Shown piece after piece: positions 16,503-25,133 of a DNA stretch of 64,000 nucleotides. This stretch comes from Blastocatellia bacterium. GTDB taxonomy: Bacteria > Acidobacteriota > Blastocatellia > Pyrinomonadales > Pyrinomonadaceae. The notes below the pieces were generated by a model. The model was given only the letters and a program-made list of their open reading frames with translations. It did no database searches and was not told the DNA's origin. The position numbers were made by a program, and so were the translations under genes. Where the stretch lies: positions 144,590 through 208,589 of the forward strand of contig PMSM01000011.1 in NCBI GenBank assembly GCA_003168335.1. The letters are read 5' to 3'. Every line of letters starts with the position of its first letter. The first letter of the stretch is position 1.

Positions 16503-16763
16503 TTGACGCAGGTCAACTGGCGCTGTAGAGTACGCCCGCTCTTAGTATTTGTTATATCCACCGGCGGTTGGGTGCGGACAACCCGACGGTGCCGTGTGGT
16601 GTTAGAAGCCCTAAGCCCCCAAGCCCGTTTCTCTTGTTCGCTTACCGCTTCCCCGAAAGACACCCGCGAAAACTTCGGTCTGGAGTTCTCTGGCGTTGAA
16701 GTGTCTTCGCCGGTTACTGGTCGGTTGTTATGACGACCACCCACTTACGAAAAGGAGAAATCA
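16503..16763 (+). promoter_or_regulatory. Promoter and long 5' leader, copy A of a duplicated candidate structured RNA
   Basis: TTGACG (16503-16508), a 17-bp spacer and TAGAGT (16526-16531) form a sigma-70-type promoter. About 230 nt then separate it from ATG 16764. From TAGAGT on, the sequence aligns with 18117-18377 in front of the next gene, with conserved blocks in the same order: GGGTGCGGAC (16570), CCCGACGG (16582), TAAGCCCCC (16612), ACACCCGCGA (16670), CTCTGGCGTTGAAGT (16688). GTTGGG can pair with CCCGAC around a loop containing TGCGGAC, inside an outer CCACCGGC/GCCGTGTGG stem. A strong site AAAGGAGA precedes the start. No known riboswitch class recognised. Confidence 0.7.
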
Positions 16764-18029
16764 ATGAATTCAAAGAAAATAGGAGTTGTTTTATCGGTGT
16801 TTGCCCTGGCTATGGTGCTGGGTTTTGTCATGTTTAGTGGAAACAAGACACGGGCAGCCGCCACGTGCTCGGTTCCTTCCATTGCCTACCCATCAATTCA
16901 AGCTGCAGCCAACGATGCCACTTGCACCGAGATCGACGTGGCGGCCGGAAGTTATTTCGAGAATGTCGTCGTCGATAATCCAACCACGATTAAAGGCGCG
17001 CAAGCGGGAACTGATGCACGTGGTCGAGTTGGTCTCGAATCGACGGTAAATGGCGCAAATCCTATCGGTGCCAACCCAGTATTTAAGATCAGGGCAGCGG
17101 GTGTCACCATCGACGGTTTCACCGTGAAAAACTCGATCACAACTGGAGCTGCGGTTGGAATCGATATTAAGAGCACAGCTACCGGCGCTGTGATTACTAA
17201 CAATATTATCGACGGTGTGACCACGACGGACACCGGCGGCAACGGTACTGGGCAAGGTGTCTATCTGGAAGCCGGACCCGACAACGTCACCATCTTCCAA
17301 AACGACATCAAGAACGTTTCCGGCGCCTTTTCTACGAAGGGCGTTCACATCGGCGATGGGAGTTCGACAGACTCAAGCGTCAACGTCGTGATTAACGCAA
17401 ATTCTATTTCGAATATCACGAGCACGACTCGCGGTTCATACGGCGTTTCAATCAACAACGGAAATGGTCACACATCGAACACGGGCTTGGTAATCACCAA
17501 TAACACCATCAGTAACTTAACTGGCGGTGGTTGGTTGCACGCGATTGGTTTGGAGGCTAAAACGCCCGGTGTTGTAGTTACGGGTAACACCATCAGCAAT
17601 CTGACGGGTCCTGCGACGGGTACCTTCGGTGTCTGGTTCGAAAGTGAAGAAGGTTCGTCCTTCGCTACGGCTCTTGTTAACGAGAACAATTTCAATTTGA
17701 CCCCGACCCAGTTCGGAATCATTGTCGATCCGGCTTTGAGCACAGCGTTTCCGGCGCTCTTTGTCGATGGCACCTGCAATTGGTGGAACAGCCCGAGCGG
17801 ACCTACGGCTGCGAGTAATCCAAGCGGAACTGGCGCGCGAGTTACTCCGAATGTCACCTACAAACCTTGGCTTATCTCGCCAGCGCCGGGTGGAGATTGC
17901 ATCGGCGGCAACGTGCCCACCAACAAGGATCAGTGCAAAGACGGTGGATGGAAGACGCAAGTCCGCGCTGATGGCAGCACTTTCAAGAACCAAGGCGACT
18001 GCATTCAGTATGTGAATACTGGCAAGTAA
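16764..18029 (+). CDS. Secreted right-handed parallel beta-helix protein
   Basis: Exported protein of 421 aa with a signal peptide (VVLSVFALAMVLGFVMFSG) and a solenoid of beta-helix coils such as GVTIDGFTVKNSITTGAAVG, TGAVITNNIIDGV, DNVTIFQNDIKNVSG, NVVINANSISNI, GLVITNNTISNL and GVVVTGNTISNL, a pectate-lyase/NosD-like fold used in polysaccharide binding or surface roles. The C-terminus carries a small Cys module (KDQCKDGGWKTQ, FKNQGDCIQYV) that recurs in many secreted bacterial proteins of unknown function. AAAGGAGA ribosome-binding site. Leader and terminator flank it as a single-gene unit. No catalytic residues identified. Confidence 0.88.
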   Translation: MNSKKIGVVLSVFALAMVLGFVMFSGNKTRAAATCSVPSIAYPSIQAAANDATCTEIDVAAGSYFENVVVDNPTTIKGAQAGTDARGRVGLESTVNGANPIGANPVFKIRAAGVTIDGFTVKNSITTGAAVGIDIKSTATGAVITNNIIDGVTTTDTGGNGTGQGVYLEAGPDNVTIFQNDIKNVSGAFSTKGVHIGDGSSTDSSVNVVINANSISNITSTTRGSYGVSINNGNGHTSNTGLVITNNTISNLTGGGWLHAIGLEAKTPGVVVTGNTISNLTGPATGTFGVWFESEEGSSFATALVNENNFNLTPTQFGIIVDPALSTAFPALFVDGTCNWWNSPSGPTAASNPSGTGARVTPNVTYKPWLISPAPGGDCIGGNVPTNKDQCKDGGWKTQVRADGSTFKNQGDCIQYVNTGK

Positions 18030-18041
18030 TCGCAATTACGG

Positions 18042-18073
18042 AAAAGGCGGTCAGAACAGTTGACCGCCTTTTT
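18042..18073 (+). terminator. Rho-independent terminator of the beta-helix gene
   Basis: AAGGCGGTCA pairs with TGACCGCCTT around a 6-nt loop and is followed by TTTCTTT. It begins 13 bp after the stop codon. Confidence 0.9.
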
Positions 18074-18116
18074 CTTTACCGGCGTCTGGCCGCTTTTATT
18101 TCTTAACATTACCGCA

Positions 18117-18377
18117 TAGAGTACGCACGCTCTTAGCTAGTAATGCACACCGCCGGATGGGTGCGGACGCCCGACGGAAGCGTGTGGTGTTTGAAGCATA
18201 AGCCCCCGAGTCGCTTCTCGTGCCCCGCTTGCCGCTTCCCGAAAAAACACCCGCGATAGTTTCAGCTCTTATGAACCACTCTGGCGTTGAAGTTAGTCTT
18301 GCCAGGTTCCGGTCGATTGTGCGGAACGACCTACCATTACTTTACAGGGAATCTCGAATTCCCAGGAGGAAATAGCT
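18117..18377 (+). promoter_or_regulatory. 5' leader, copy B of the duplicated candidate structured RNA
   Basis: Starts with the same TAGAGTACGC (-10 box, 18117) as copy A; the -35 region is weaker. Conserved blocks: GGGTGCGGAC (18159), CCCGACGG (18170), TAAGCCCCC (18199), ACACCCGCGA (18247), CTCTGGCGTTGAAGT (18279). The outer stem changes sequence (CACACCGC/GCGTGTGG, with a bulge) but can still form, as expected for a conserved RNA structure. A ribosome-binding site CAGGAGGAAA lies before ATG 18378. Homology stops near the ribosome-binding site, and the downstream proteins are unrelated, so the leader and not the gene was duplicated or retained. Confidence 0.7.
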
Positions 18378-19109
18378 ATGAAGAGAAAAAATATCCTGGT
18401 TTTATTAGTAGCGTCTATGTTTGTGATGGCGATCGGAATATCTTCGATCGCAACCATGCCTGCATCTGCTCAGGGGAAGAGCCAGGACCTTGGGAAGAAC
18501 TGGAGGGTCTTCAACGTTAAGCCGGATACCAGCTCGTTCTGGGACATCAACAAGGCAGCGGATCTTCCCGGTGGCGTTGTGCAGTTTCCAATCCAGCCGT
18601 TCCTGACAAAAACTACCGGCTCATTCGCGGTGTATCTGCTCAACAACTACAACGTTGATATGACAGGAAAGACCTTCAATATGAATGCCACTTGGACGCC
18701 CGGGTCTTACGAGACTCGTTCGACAAGTTTTCCCGGTGCTTATGTGCGGTTTGAATTTCAGGACGTAACATCTGGCCCGTACGACGCGAATGATTACTGG
18801 TGGTCAACCGGCGGCAACAGCCTCGACCTCAACGCGGCCACGGGAGGTACGCTAACGGTTTCTTTGAACGATCCTTCGAAGTGGAGCAATTTGTGCGGAA
18901 GGTCTGCAACCGACACTACAGCGCCATACACGGATTGCATAACTGGAAATCAGATCGACGTGTCGCCAGCCGCCGGATTTGCCAATGCTGTCAAGAAAGT
19001 GAAGCTGGCGGGAATCGCATTCGGAAGCTCAGGTTCTTACGCGAGTGGCGTTGCGATCGACGGTACGAACGCCGGAAACTTCCAGGTGTGGAACTTCACG
19101 ATTCAGTAA
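18378..19109 (+). CDS. Secreted protein of unknown function
   Basis: 243 aa with a signal peptide (ILVLLVASMFVMAIGISSIA, cleavage after PASAQ). The mature part is beta-rich and aromatic (RVFNVKPDTSSFWDINKAAD, GSFAVYLLNNYNVDMTGKTF, GAYVRFEFQDV, DYWWSTGGNSLDL, and near the end AGIAFGSSGSYASGVAI) and resembles a carbohydrate-binding-type jelly roll, but no family is recognised. Two Cys (LCGRS, DCITG) may form a disulfide. Strong AGGAGGAAA ribosome-binding site. Expressed from the same kind of leader as the beta-helix gene upstream, so the two secreted proteins are probably co-regulated. Confidence 0.8.
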   Translation: MKRKNILVLLVASMFVMAIGISSIATMPASAQGKSQDLGKNWRVFNVKPDTSSFWDINKAADLPGGVVQFPIQPFLTKTTGSFAVYLLNNYNVDMTGKTFNMNATWTPGSYETRSTSFPGAYVRFEFQDVTSGPYDANDYWWSTGGNSLDLNAATGGTLTVSLNDPSKWSNLCGRSATDTTAPYTDCITGNQIDVSPAAGFANAVKKVKLAGIAFGSSGSYASGVAIDGTNAGNFQVWNFTIQ

Positions 19110-19140
19110 ATGCAGTTAGTCGCATTGCTTAAACTGAATA

Positions 19141-19238
19141 CGAGCAGCCCATCGATAAATTTCGGTGGGCTGCTCGACTCTTGGGCTGGACAGGCCTAAA
19201 CAGGAAGGGCTCGCATCTTGAACGGATGCGAGCCCTTT
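19141..19238. terminator. Double hairpin, bidirectional terminator region
   Basis: CGAGCAGCCC/GGGCTGCTCG (19141-19176) is a perfect 10-bp stem without a T-tract. AAGGGCTCGCATC/GATGCGAGCCCTT (19205-19237) is a perfect 13-bp stem ending in T residues on plus and in a matching A/T run on minus. The hairpins lie between two converging genes and can serve both. Confidence 0.75.
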
Positions 19239-19264
19239 CACGTTATCTAACTTAAGACTGTTGA

Positions 19265-20104
19265 CTATCTACTGCTCTGCAACTTCGGTCCATGGTTTCG
19301 CGACGTCAGGCCACGATCAACGAGCCACGCGCCGACCAACCATGCCGCACACACACCAACCATCACCACCGAAAACCATTGACCATACAATCCTTCAGGT
19401 GAAAATTTTTCCGTGGCCGCGTGCAGCGCTTCGCTGTTGGGCAAGACACCAGCTTCGGCAAACTCATGAAAAGTGAAGATGGCGACCTGCGTCATGAATA
19501 ACAGCAGGAATATTCCGGTCACCTGGAAGAATCGTTTGACGTTAATCAAGTGTCCGAACTGTCCCCAGGCCCAGGCCATTGCGATCGCAGCTCCCAGCCC
19601 GAGCAGGGCGCCCGAAATCAGTCGGGGACTGCGTACCTGCAAGAGCATCAGGGCCGTTTCCATGCCTTCCCGGCTGATTGTCAGAACCGTAAAGAGAAAA
19701 ACTCCGAGGTAGGCTGTCCAACCAGAGCGTCGTATGGAAACTTCGCCCAGACGCTCTTCCATCTTCTCCTTCAGCTTCGGTCCGGTACGCCACATATAAA
19801 TAACCAGCGACGCCACCATCACGATCGCTATCACGCCAAGAATCGCTTCGCGCAGGGCTTCATTGCCAAGAAATCCGGCGAGCGTGTGGCCGAGATACTT
19901 TTCGATCCAATCGCTGTGGCCGGTCTGCATCTGGAAGAGCAGGTAACCCAGTCCGCCGCTAACGGCCAGCGCGGCGGCGATGGCCCAGTAGACGGCGGGC
20001 GCGAGTTGTCGCTGCCCGGATTTGCGCAGGTAAGAAAAAATGACGGCCACGAGCAGGAAGGACTCGAATCCTTCGCGTAGCAAGATGATGAAAGACTGAA
20101 GCAT
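19265..20104 (-). CDS. FTR1-family iron permease
   Basis: Inner-membrane high-affinity iron permease of the FTR1/EfeU group. The first iron-binding REGxE motif is at residues 10-14 (LLREGFESFLLV) and the second is SREGMETALMLLQV in the middle of the protein. About seven hydrophobic helices. 279 aa, typical. No EfeO, EfeB or multicopper oxidase is adjacent. A Fur-box-like site lies about 75 bp upstream (20179-20197), consistent with induction under iron limitation. Confidence 0.9.
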   Translation of the reverse strand: MLQSFIILLREGFESFLLVAVIFSYLRKSGQRQLAPAVYWAIAAALAVSGGLGYLLFQMQTGHSDWIEKYLGHTLAGFLGNEALREAILGVIAIVMVASLVIYMWRTGPKLKEKMEERLGEVSIRRSGWTAYLGVFLFTVLTISREGMETALMLLQVRSPRLISGALLGLGAAIAMAWAWGQFGHLINVKRFFQVTGIFLLLFMTQVAIFTFHEFAEAGVLPNSEALHAATEKFSPEGLYGQWFSVVMVGVCAAWLVGAWLVDRGLTSRNHGPKLQSSR

Positions 20105-20178
20105 GACAAGAAGCCGATCCTGGAGTCCCGAAGAGTCGGGCGCACTTTAACCAGCCGCTTTGCAGTATGCCTCAAATT

Positions 20179-20197
20179 GAAAATGATTGTCAATTTC
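20179..20197 (-). promoter_or_regulatory. Fur-box-like operator upstream of the iron permease
   Basis: GAAAATGATTGTCAATTTC matches the 19-bp Fur consensus at 14 of 19 positions and is itself an imperfect palindrome (AAATTGA/TCAATTT). Position about 75 bp before ATG 20104 fits a promoter overlap. Confidence 0.65.
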
Positions 20198-20248
20198 GGA
20201 TAGAGCGGCAGGAACGGGTTCAGTTTCAGAACCAAGAGGCTCGATGGC

Positions 20249-20413
20249 GCTGGGAGCGCGGACGTCCCGTCCGCACTGAGCGCGCGGCGCGAAAAGCGTT
20301 TGTCAGCTTATGACTGATATCGCTCAAAGAACATGAGCGAACTTCGTTCGCTGTGCGGACGGGTCGAGCACCCCAGCGAGGCTGCGGGGACCCCGCACGT
20401 CCGCGCTCCCAGC
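20249..20413. repeat. Large intergenic palindrome
   Basis: Perfect 17-bp arms GCTGGGAGCGCGGACGT (20249-20265) and ACGTCCGCGCTCCCAGC (20397-20413), with an inner pair CCCGTCCGCA/TGCGGACGGG. Occupies most of the 328-bp gap between the iron permease and the next small gene. No gene seen. Confidence 0.8.
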
Positions 20414-20432
20414 AATTGGTTGAGTCCAGGGA

Positions 20433-20651
20433 CTATTCCGAAGGCCGGTCAAAGACCGAGTTGATGACGTAGAAGGCGATCATGCCGCTGCCAATGACGG
20501 CACACGTGGCCACGGTCCGCCACAGAACATCGGTCCCGGCAAAATTCCAAATGGCGAGCAGGCAGGCGACGACCGCCACGAGAATGCACGCGCTCGTAGT
20601 CCAGAAGGAAATCTTCGTGACTATGCGCGGATTGAGGAAGCCTCTTTTCAC
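20433..20651 (-). CDS. Small two-helix membrane protein
   Basis: 72 aa with two hydrophobic helices (WTTSACILVAVVACLLAIW and VLWRTVATCAVIGSGMIAFY) and a basic N-terminus (KRGFLNPRIVTKISF). GTG start at 20651 with AGGACAAG upstream. No family recognised. It stands alone between the large palindrome and the DUF3108 gene. Confidence 0.65.
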   Translation of the reverse strand: MKRGFLNPRIVTKISFWTTSACILVAVVACLLAIWNFAGTDVLWRTVATCAVIGSGMIAFYVINSVFDRPSE

Positions 20652-20751
20652 CTTGTCCTGACCTCACCAGACGGTTCGGGGAGATGACTGCACGAGAGCT
20701 GAAATTGAAGATCTTGTGCCCGACAATACCATAGAACCCGGGATGCGGCAT

Positions 20752-22296
20752 TCACTGCGCCGGGGCAATTACGAGATCGGCGCGGACTGCCCCGAGCCGG
20801 GTCACGGCTGCGATCCGCAAAGGGAGATGGCGGGCATCGTCACCGATCCACATTCGTATCTGCATTCGATCACTTTGAGGATCGTCGGTCGTCAGCGTCA
20901 CCAGAATGGCGCTGATCTTTTGACTCCCAAGTTCAATGGTTTCGCGGCGCTGGGATTCTACGAACAGCGTGCGCGGTTGGGTTGTCGCCATGATCGATAT
21001 CGCGTTCCGCTTTTTCGGCCATAAGTCGAAAGTACGGAGGGCGTAAACCGCGGAGATCAAATCGTGTGTACCGACGGGGATCTCAATCCGCTCCTTGCTA
21101 TCGGCCACCGCGGCGCCGCGATTCTGATCGAGATTGTAACTACGAGTACTGTGGTACTTGCCTTCTGACAAGGTTAATTCGGTGCGAAAAGGAAGCAGGG
21201 TGGTCGGATCCACATACGAATTGATCTGATCGTTGACCGGGTATACCCGTGCCCCCGCGCCGGTGGTCTGGGCGGTGACGGAAAACAGTAATCCATCGCG
21301 ATTGAAATAGCGTCCGCGCGCCTTCAAGGTGAACGTTATTGTGCCAGCCGGTTGCGGCGTAGCAGCCAGGTAGACCTGGTAAGTAAGTTGCTCGCCGATT
21401 TTGAAAGGAACGTCTCTCAGCGGCAGGTCTGCAGAGGTTTCTGAGGTCGTGGTCTTAACCGTAGATTTCTGGAGCCCCGTCTTGATTGGCTGAGTGGGGC
21501 TGCTCTTCGGACCCGATTCTGGAACAGTCAGTTCGGAACTTGTCAGCTCGGCCCGGATCTCTCCCGACGGATGCTGGGCGATGATGAGCACCGGAACATG
21601 CCGCTCGTCATCGCTGAAATAAACTCGCAGATTATAGTCGCGTGAGCCCTTAACATTCACGCGGGTAACGATCGTATTGAACGAGCCGATATTCGTCTTA
21701 ATCAATTGTCGTCCGGTAACTTTAACTTCCGCGCGATACTGGTCGCCTTCGTGCTCGGTCGCAATGGAATAAGAAGAGCCGTCAGCCAATGGCATGGCCC
21801 GGACTCGGTAGAGCGCGGATAGTAAATCATATGTGCCGGGAGACTCTCCGGTCCTTAGCTTTGATGGAATCGCATCGGTCCCGGCCGGCTGGTTGTAATC
21901 GCGCTCGGCTTCAGAAGTGCGACCGGCTTCGCGCACGACCTGTTGGGCGCGATACGGCAAACCGGTCTGGGGGTCGACGTAAGTTGTGTAGTCGTTATTG
22001 ATCGAGAGCAGCGCCACGTTTACTATCCCTACTGTCTCCACGTGGGCGCGCAATTGAATGCCCTTGCGATTGAAGAAGGTTCCGCGCCCCACAACAAACA
22101 GTTCGACGTACGCCGCGCTGACAAAATGCGAGAAATCAACATTGTAAGTAAGGCGTTCACCGACCCGATAAGCTGCCTCGTTGAATGGAGCCTGGGTCGC
22201 TTCGTTCTTTTGCTGAGCTGCAATTGCGCAGGTGAGTGAAACCAGCAGGGCCATCAATTGCGCGAGTTTTAGTGAGAACTTCAGCTTTGGGTGCAC
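20752..22296 (-). CDS. Secreted protein with two DUF3108 domains
   Basis: About 514 aa. After a signal peptide (LKLAQLMALLVSLTCAIAAQ) come two homologous halves of about 210 residues. Each opens with (Y/F)(R/K)(V/I)GE(R/Q)LTY and continues with an (R/G)RGTFFNRKG or RGRYFNRDG strand, a (D/N)YTTYVDPQTGLPYR or NSYVDPTTLLPFRTEL strand, and a (S/G)TYDLLSALYRVR or VGTHDLISAVYALR helix. DUF3108 proteins are envelope proteins, possibly ligand-binding; the role here is unknown. The start is unsure: GTG 22296 is preferred, TTG 22335 and an internal ATG are alternatives. Confidence 0.85.
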   Translation of the reverse strand: MHPKLKFSLKLAQLMALLVSLTCAIAAQQKNEATQAPFNEAAYRVGERLTYNVDFSHFVSAAYVELFVVGRGTFFNRKGIQLRAHVETVGIVNVALLSINNDYTTYVDPQTGLPYRAQQVVREAGRTSEAERDYNQPAGTDAIPSKLRTGESPGTYDLLSALYRVRAMPLADGSSYSIATEHEGDQYRAEVKVTGRQLIKTNIGSFNTIVTRVNVKGSRDYNLRVYFSDDERHVPVLIIAQHPSGEIRAELTSSELTVPESGPKSSPTQPIKTGLQKSTVKTTTSETSADLPLRDVPFKIGEQLTYQVYLAATPQPAGTITFTLKARGRYFNRDGLLFSVTAQTTGAGARVYPVNDQINSYVDPTTLLPFRTELTLSEGKYHSTRSYNLDQNRGAAVADSKERIEIPVGTHDLISAVYALRTFDLWPKKRNAISIMATTQPRTLFVESQRRETIELGSQKISAILVTLTTDDPQSDRMQIRMWIGDDARHLPLRIAAVTRLGAVRADLVIAPAQ

Positions 22297-22380
22297 CTTC
22301 GAATGATAATGGTAAGTCGCTGCGCGGCGCAACAACCCATTCCAACTGAACGCTTTGGCCTTCCCTTTGTTCCAGTGATC

Positions 22381-23127
22381 TCAGGAACGCTGATTAAGTA
22401 GTAACAGAGCGTCTTCGATCTCTGCGGAAATTCTTTTGGCCGCGTCGACGGGATCATCAGCATTCAAGATTGGACGACCCACGACCAGATAGTCAGCGCC
22501 GGCCCTGATCGCTTCCGCGGCAGTGAGCGTGCGTCGCTGATCGTCAGTCGCCTCGTTGCCGGACCGAATGCCAGGTGTGACGATTAGGAATTCCGGACTT
22601 GAGACTGTCTGCCGGATAAAGTCAATCTCGTGTGGTGAAGCGACTACGCCATCGAGTCCGCAATCCGCCGCCGAACGCGCCAACCTGGTTACCACGGAAC
22701 GCGGTTCGTCATTGATGCCGATCTGCTCCAGACTCGTTTGATCAAGGCTTGTCAAGAGTGTTACCGCGATCACTTTTGGTCTAGCGAGCGCCTCTCGAGT
22801 AGCGATCTCAGCGACGGCTTCAGCGGTGCGCGTCATCATCTCAGCGCCACCGGATGCGTGCACATTGAAGATCGAAACGCCGAGGCGTGTCGCTTCAATT
22901 CCAGCCGCGGCCACTGTGTTCGGAATGTCGTGAAATTTTAAATCAAGAAAGACGCGGCCACCTCTGGCAATTATCTGCCTAACCATTTCGGGACCGGCTG
23001 CGGTAAAGAGTTGCGAGCCTATCTTGAACATGCCCACGGTTTCGCGTAACGCATCGAACAGATCGAGAGCGCGATGGGCAGAGTCAACGTCGAGGGCGAC
23101 GATAAGTTTGTCTCTTGCGGCGTCCAT
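22381..23127 (-). CDS. pyrF: Orotidine-5'-phosphate decarboxylase
   Basis: Last step of de novo UMP synthesis. The active-site charged network is intact in LDLKFHDIPNT (Asp62, Lys64, Asp67), and the KLIVALDVD opening strand, KIGSQLFTAAGP and the C-terminal TPGIRSG...DDQRR phosphate loop are typical. 248 aa, subfamily 1 size. It lies 138 bp downstream of pyrD on the same strand; the pyrR-pyrB-pyrC group faces the other way, so the pathway is split into two divergent units. Confidence 0.95.
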   Translation of the reverse strand: MDAARDKLIVALDVDSAHRALDLFDALRETVGMFKIGSQLFTAAGPEMVRQIIARGGRVFLDLKFHDIPNTVAAAGIEATRLGVSIFNVHASGGAEMMTRTAEAVAEIATREALARPKVIAVTLLTSLDQTSLEQIGINDEPRSVVTRLARSAADCGLDGVVASPHEIDFIRQTVSSPEFLIVTPGIRSGNEATDDQRRTLTAAEAIRAGADYLVVGRPILNADDPVDAAKRISAEIEDALLLLNQRS

Positions 23128-23265
23128 CTCAGTTCAGGATACCTAAGGAAGCTCTGAAGAAGTTTATGCGGGCTCTATGCAAACCCTTCATTAACCTGTT
23201 CGGATCTCCCTTTGTCTTGAAGACAGTTTCTAAATGATGCGGTTAATCTCCCGGCTCGCTGTTCG

Positions 23266-24369
23266 TTACTTCACCCGACATCCTACCGCTTCATCAAGCG
23301 AACCAAAACCTTCGCGCTTTAAGATCTCGGCGAGCCCTTCATTGATTCGTCGCGCCACGCCGGGACCTTCATAAATGAAACCAGTGTAAAGTTGTATCAA
23401 ACTCGCTCCAGCGCAAATTTTCCCCCAGGCGTCTTCGGCGGTGAACACTCCGCCTACCCCAATAATCGGCAGGCCGCCGCGCGTCAGTCGATGGATCAGC
23501 GCGATAACTTCATTGGAACGGTGGCGCAAAGGCGCGCCGCTCAGTCCACCTTCGCCATAAGCTCCGACCTCAGCAGGCGATGTTTGCAAGTCTGCGCGGC
23601 TAACCGTCGTATTGGTCGCAATCAGTCCGGCGATTTGCAAGCGGGTCGCGACCTCGACGATTGATTCAATTTCAGACTCAGATAAGTCCGGCGCAATTTT
23701 CAGCAGCAGGGGTTTCCGCTGCTGGCGCGAACTACGGCGCGCGAGTTCATCATTGCGTTGCTGCAGACTCTTGAGCAATTCGGCGAGCATTTCGGGCCGT
23801 TGCAGTTCGCGCAGTTTGGGCGTGTTCGGAGAGCTGACATTAATCGCGATGTAATCTGCGATGTCGTAAACGGCTGCGAAGCTTTCAAGATAATCAGGAA
23901 TCGCATCTTCGATCGCGATGTGGCGCGACTTGCCGATGTTCACGCCGAGCAAGCATTCAGGTCGATGTCGTCTGATATTTTCCGCCAGTTGCGCGGCGCC
24001 GCAGTTATTGAAACCTGCGCGATTAATCAGGGCGCGGTCGCGCGGCAGACGAAACAGGCGCGGGCGCGGATTCCCGGGTTGCGGGTGGCTGGTGACCGAA
24101 CCAACCTCAATAAAGCCGAAGCCAAGCGCTGCCAGCGCCTGGGCGGTCGTTCCGTTCTTATCAAAGCCCGCCGCCAGTCCCACAGGGTTAGCGAACGTCA
24201 AACCAAACCGCTCGAGTCTGCCAAAAGGCGAGAGCGTGGTGCGCCTGGTAATAAACTTTCTCGCTGTCTGCGAGCCCAGAAAAAACCGAAGTGAATGTAA
24301 CGCCAGTTCGTGAATCGTCTCTGGGGGCAGACGAAAAAGTATCGGGCGCAGCAGTGAGCGGTAGATCAT
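23266..24369 (-). CDS. pyrD: Dihydroorotate dehydrogenase (quinone), class 2
   Basis: Membrane-associated flavoenzyme oxidising dihydroorotate with quinone. The N-terminal extension (LLRPILFRLPPETIHELALH) is the membrane-contacting domain of class 2 enzymes. NPVGLAAGFDKNG, RLINRAGFNN-like ALINRAGFNNCG, and the catalytic-Ser motif NVSSPNTPKLRELQ identify class 2. GGLSGAPL and IGVGGVFTAEDA bind FMN phosphate. 367 aa, normal length. First gene of the minus-strand pyrD-pyrF pair. No convincing ribosome-binding site. Confidence 0.95.
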   Translation of the reverse strand: MIYRSLLRPILFRLPPETIHELALHSLRFFLGSQTARKFITRRTTLSPFGRLERFGLTFANPVGLAAGFDKNGTTAQALAALGFGFIEVGSVTSHPQPGNPRPRLFRLPRDRALINRAGFNNCGAAQLAENIRRHRPECLLGVNIGKSRHIAIEDAIPDYLESFAAVYDIADYIAINVSSPNTPKLRELQRPEMLAELLKSLQQRNDELARRSSRQQRKPLLLKIAPDLSESEIESIVEVATRLQIAGLIATNTTVSRADLQTSPAEVGAYGEGGLSGAPLRHRSNEVIALIHRLTRGGLPIIGVGGVFTAEDAWGKICAGASLIQLYTGFIYEGPGVARRINEGLAEILKREGFGSLDEAVGCRVK

Positions 24370-24572
24370 GAAGGGCTGACGATCGTTTTGGGCTTTGAAC
24401 GTGCGAGACTAACAGAGCATCTATGAGGTGACAAGCACTTGACGAAATAATTTGCCAAGCCAATTTCATTGGCATAGAGTATGCGGCCAGGAAAGAGCTA
24501 TCCATAGACTGAGAAGGCCAAAGAGTTTTGCAGGCTTCTCCAAATGACAACCTGTTTTCTGACTGGGATGAG

Positions 24573-24645
24573 GTCAGAATCGCCTGCGGTAGCGGGCGGT
24601 TTAACCCGCAACGATCAACCACCCGCTACTGCAGGTGGTTCTGAC
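24573..24645. repeat. Intergenic palindrome
   Basis: GTCAGAATCGCCTGCGGTAG and the facing CTACTGCAGGTGGTTCTGAC are arms of a 29-nt imperfect inverted repeat (about 25 of 29 paired). The left edge (GATGAGGTCAG) is like that of the repeat at 5125. It lies 22 bp before the DUF2541 gene. Confidence 0.75.
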
Positions 24646-24666
24646 AAACGATAAGGAGCGACGCGT

Positions 24667-25068
24667 ATGAACACGAAAAAGACTTTGCCGGTCTTTGCGG
24701 TGCTGCTGCTGGTCTTCGGTTTCAATCAGGCGCTCAATGCACAGAGAGGCCGTTGGATTCATCTCGGCGACAAGCACGTCGATGGACATTCCGACCATGA
24801 CAAGATTTCAATCGGCGGTTCCGAAGGAAGATTTCGTCAACTCCAGATTCGGGTCCGAGAGGCCGACGTCGATTTTCAGCGAGTCGTAGTTCATTTCGGC
24901 AATGGCGAAGATGAAGAACTGCGGTTTCGCGAAGTAATCAGAGCCGGTGGCCAGACACAGCCGCTGGATCTGCGCGGATATGATCGGGTAATAAAGAGCG
25001 TCGAGTTCTGGTACGAGAAAGCTCATTGGGGCGAGCGCCGTCCGACGGTGGAGTTGTATGGGAGGTGA
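24667..25068 (+). CDS. Secreted DUF2541-like protein
   Basis: 133 aa with a signal peptide (LPVFAVLLLVFGFNQALNAQ). The mature part has the pattern of DUF2541: WIHLGDKHVDGHSDHDKISI, RQLQIRVREADVDFQRVVVH, FGNGEDEELRFREVIRAGG, then DLRGYDRVIKSVEFWYE. This is a small all-beta envelope domain of unknown function. AAGGAG precedes ATG 24667. It stands alone; the MITE begins 65 bp after the stop. Confidence 0.75.
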   Translation: MNTKKTLPVFAVLLLVFGFNQALNAQRGRWIHLGDKHVDGHSDHDKISIGGSEGRFRQLQIRVREADVDFQRVVVHFGNGEDEELRFREVIRAGGQTQPLDLRGYDRVIKSVEFWYEKAHWGERRPTVELYGR

Positions 25069-25133
25069 GAAGAAAACTACTGAAAGTGGTAGTAAGCTTG
25101 AGCACTTTTGACGGCGAGATATTCGATGCGGTC

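Noticed and set aside
16532-16763. Known riboswitch (c-di-GMP, cobalamin, TPP, SAM, glycine) for the duplicated leader
   Set aside because: The hallmark blocks of those classes are not visible; a covariance search would be needed to decide.
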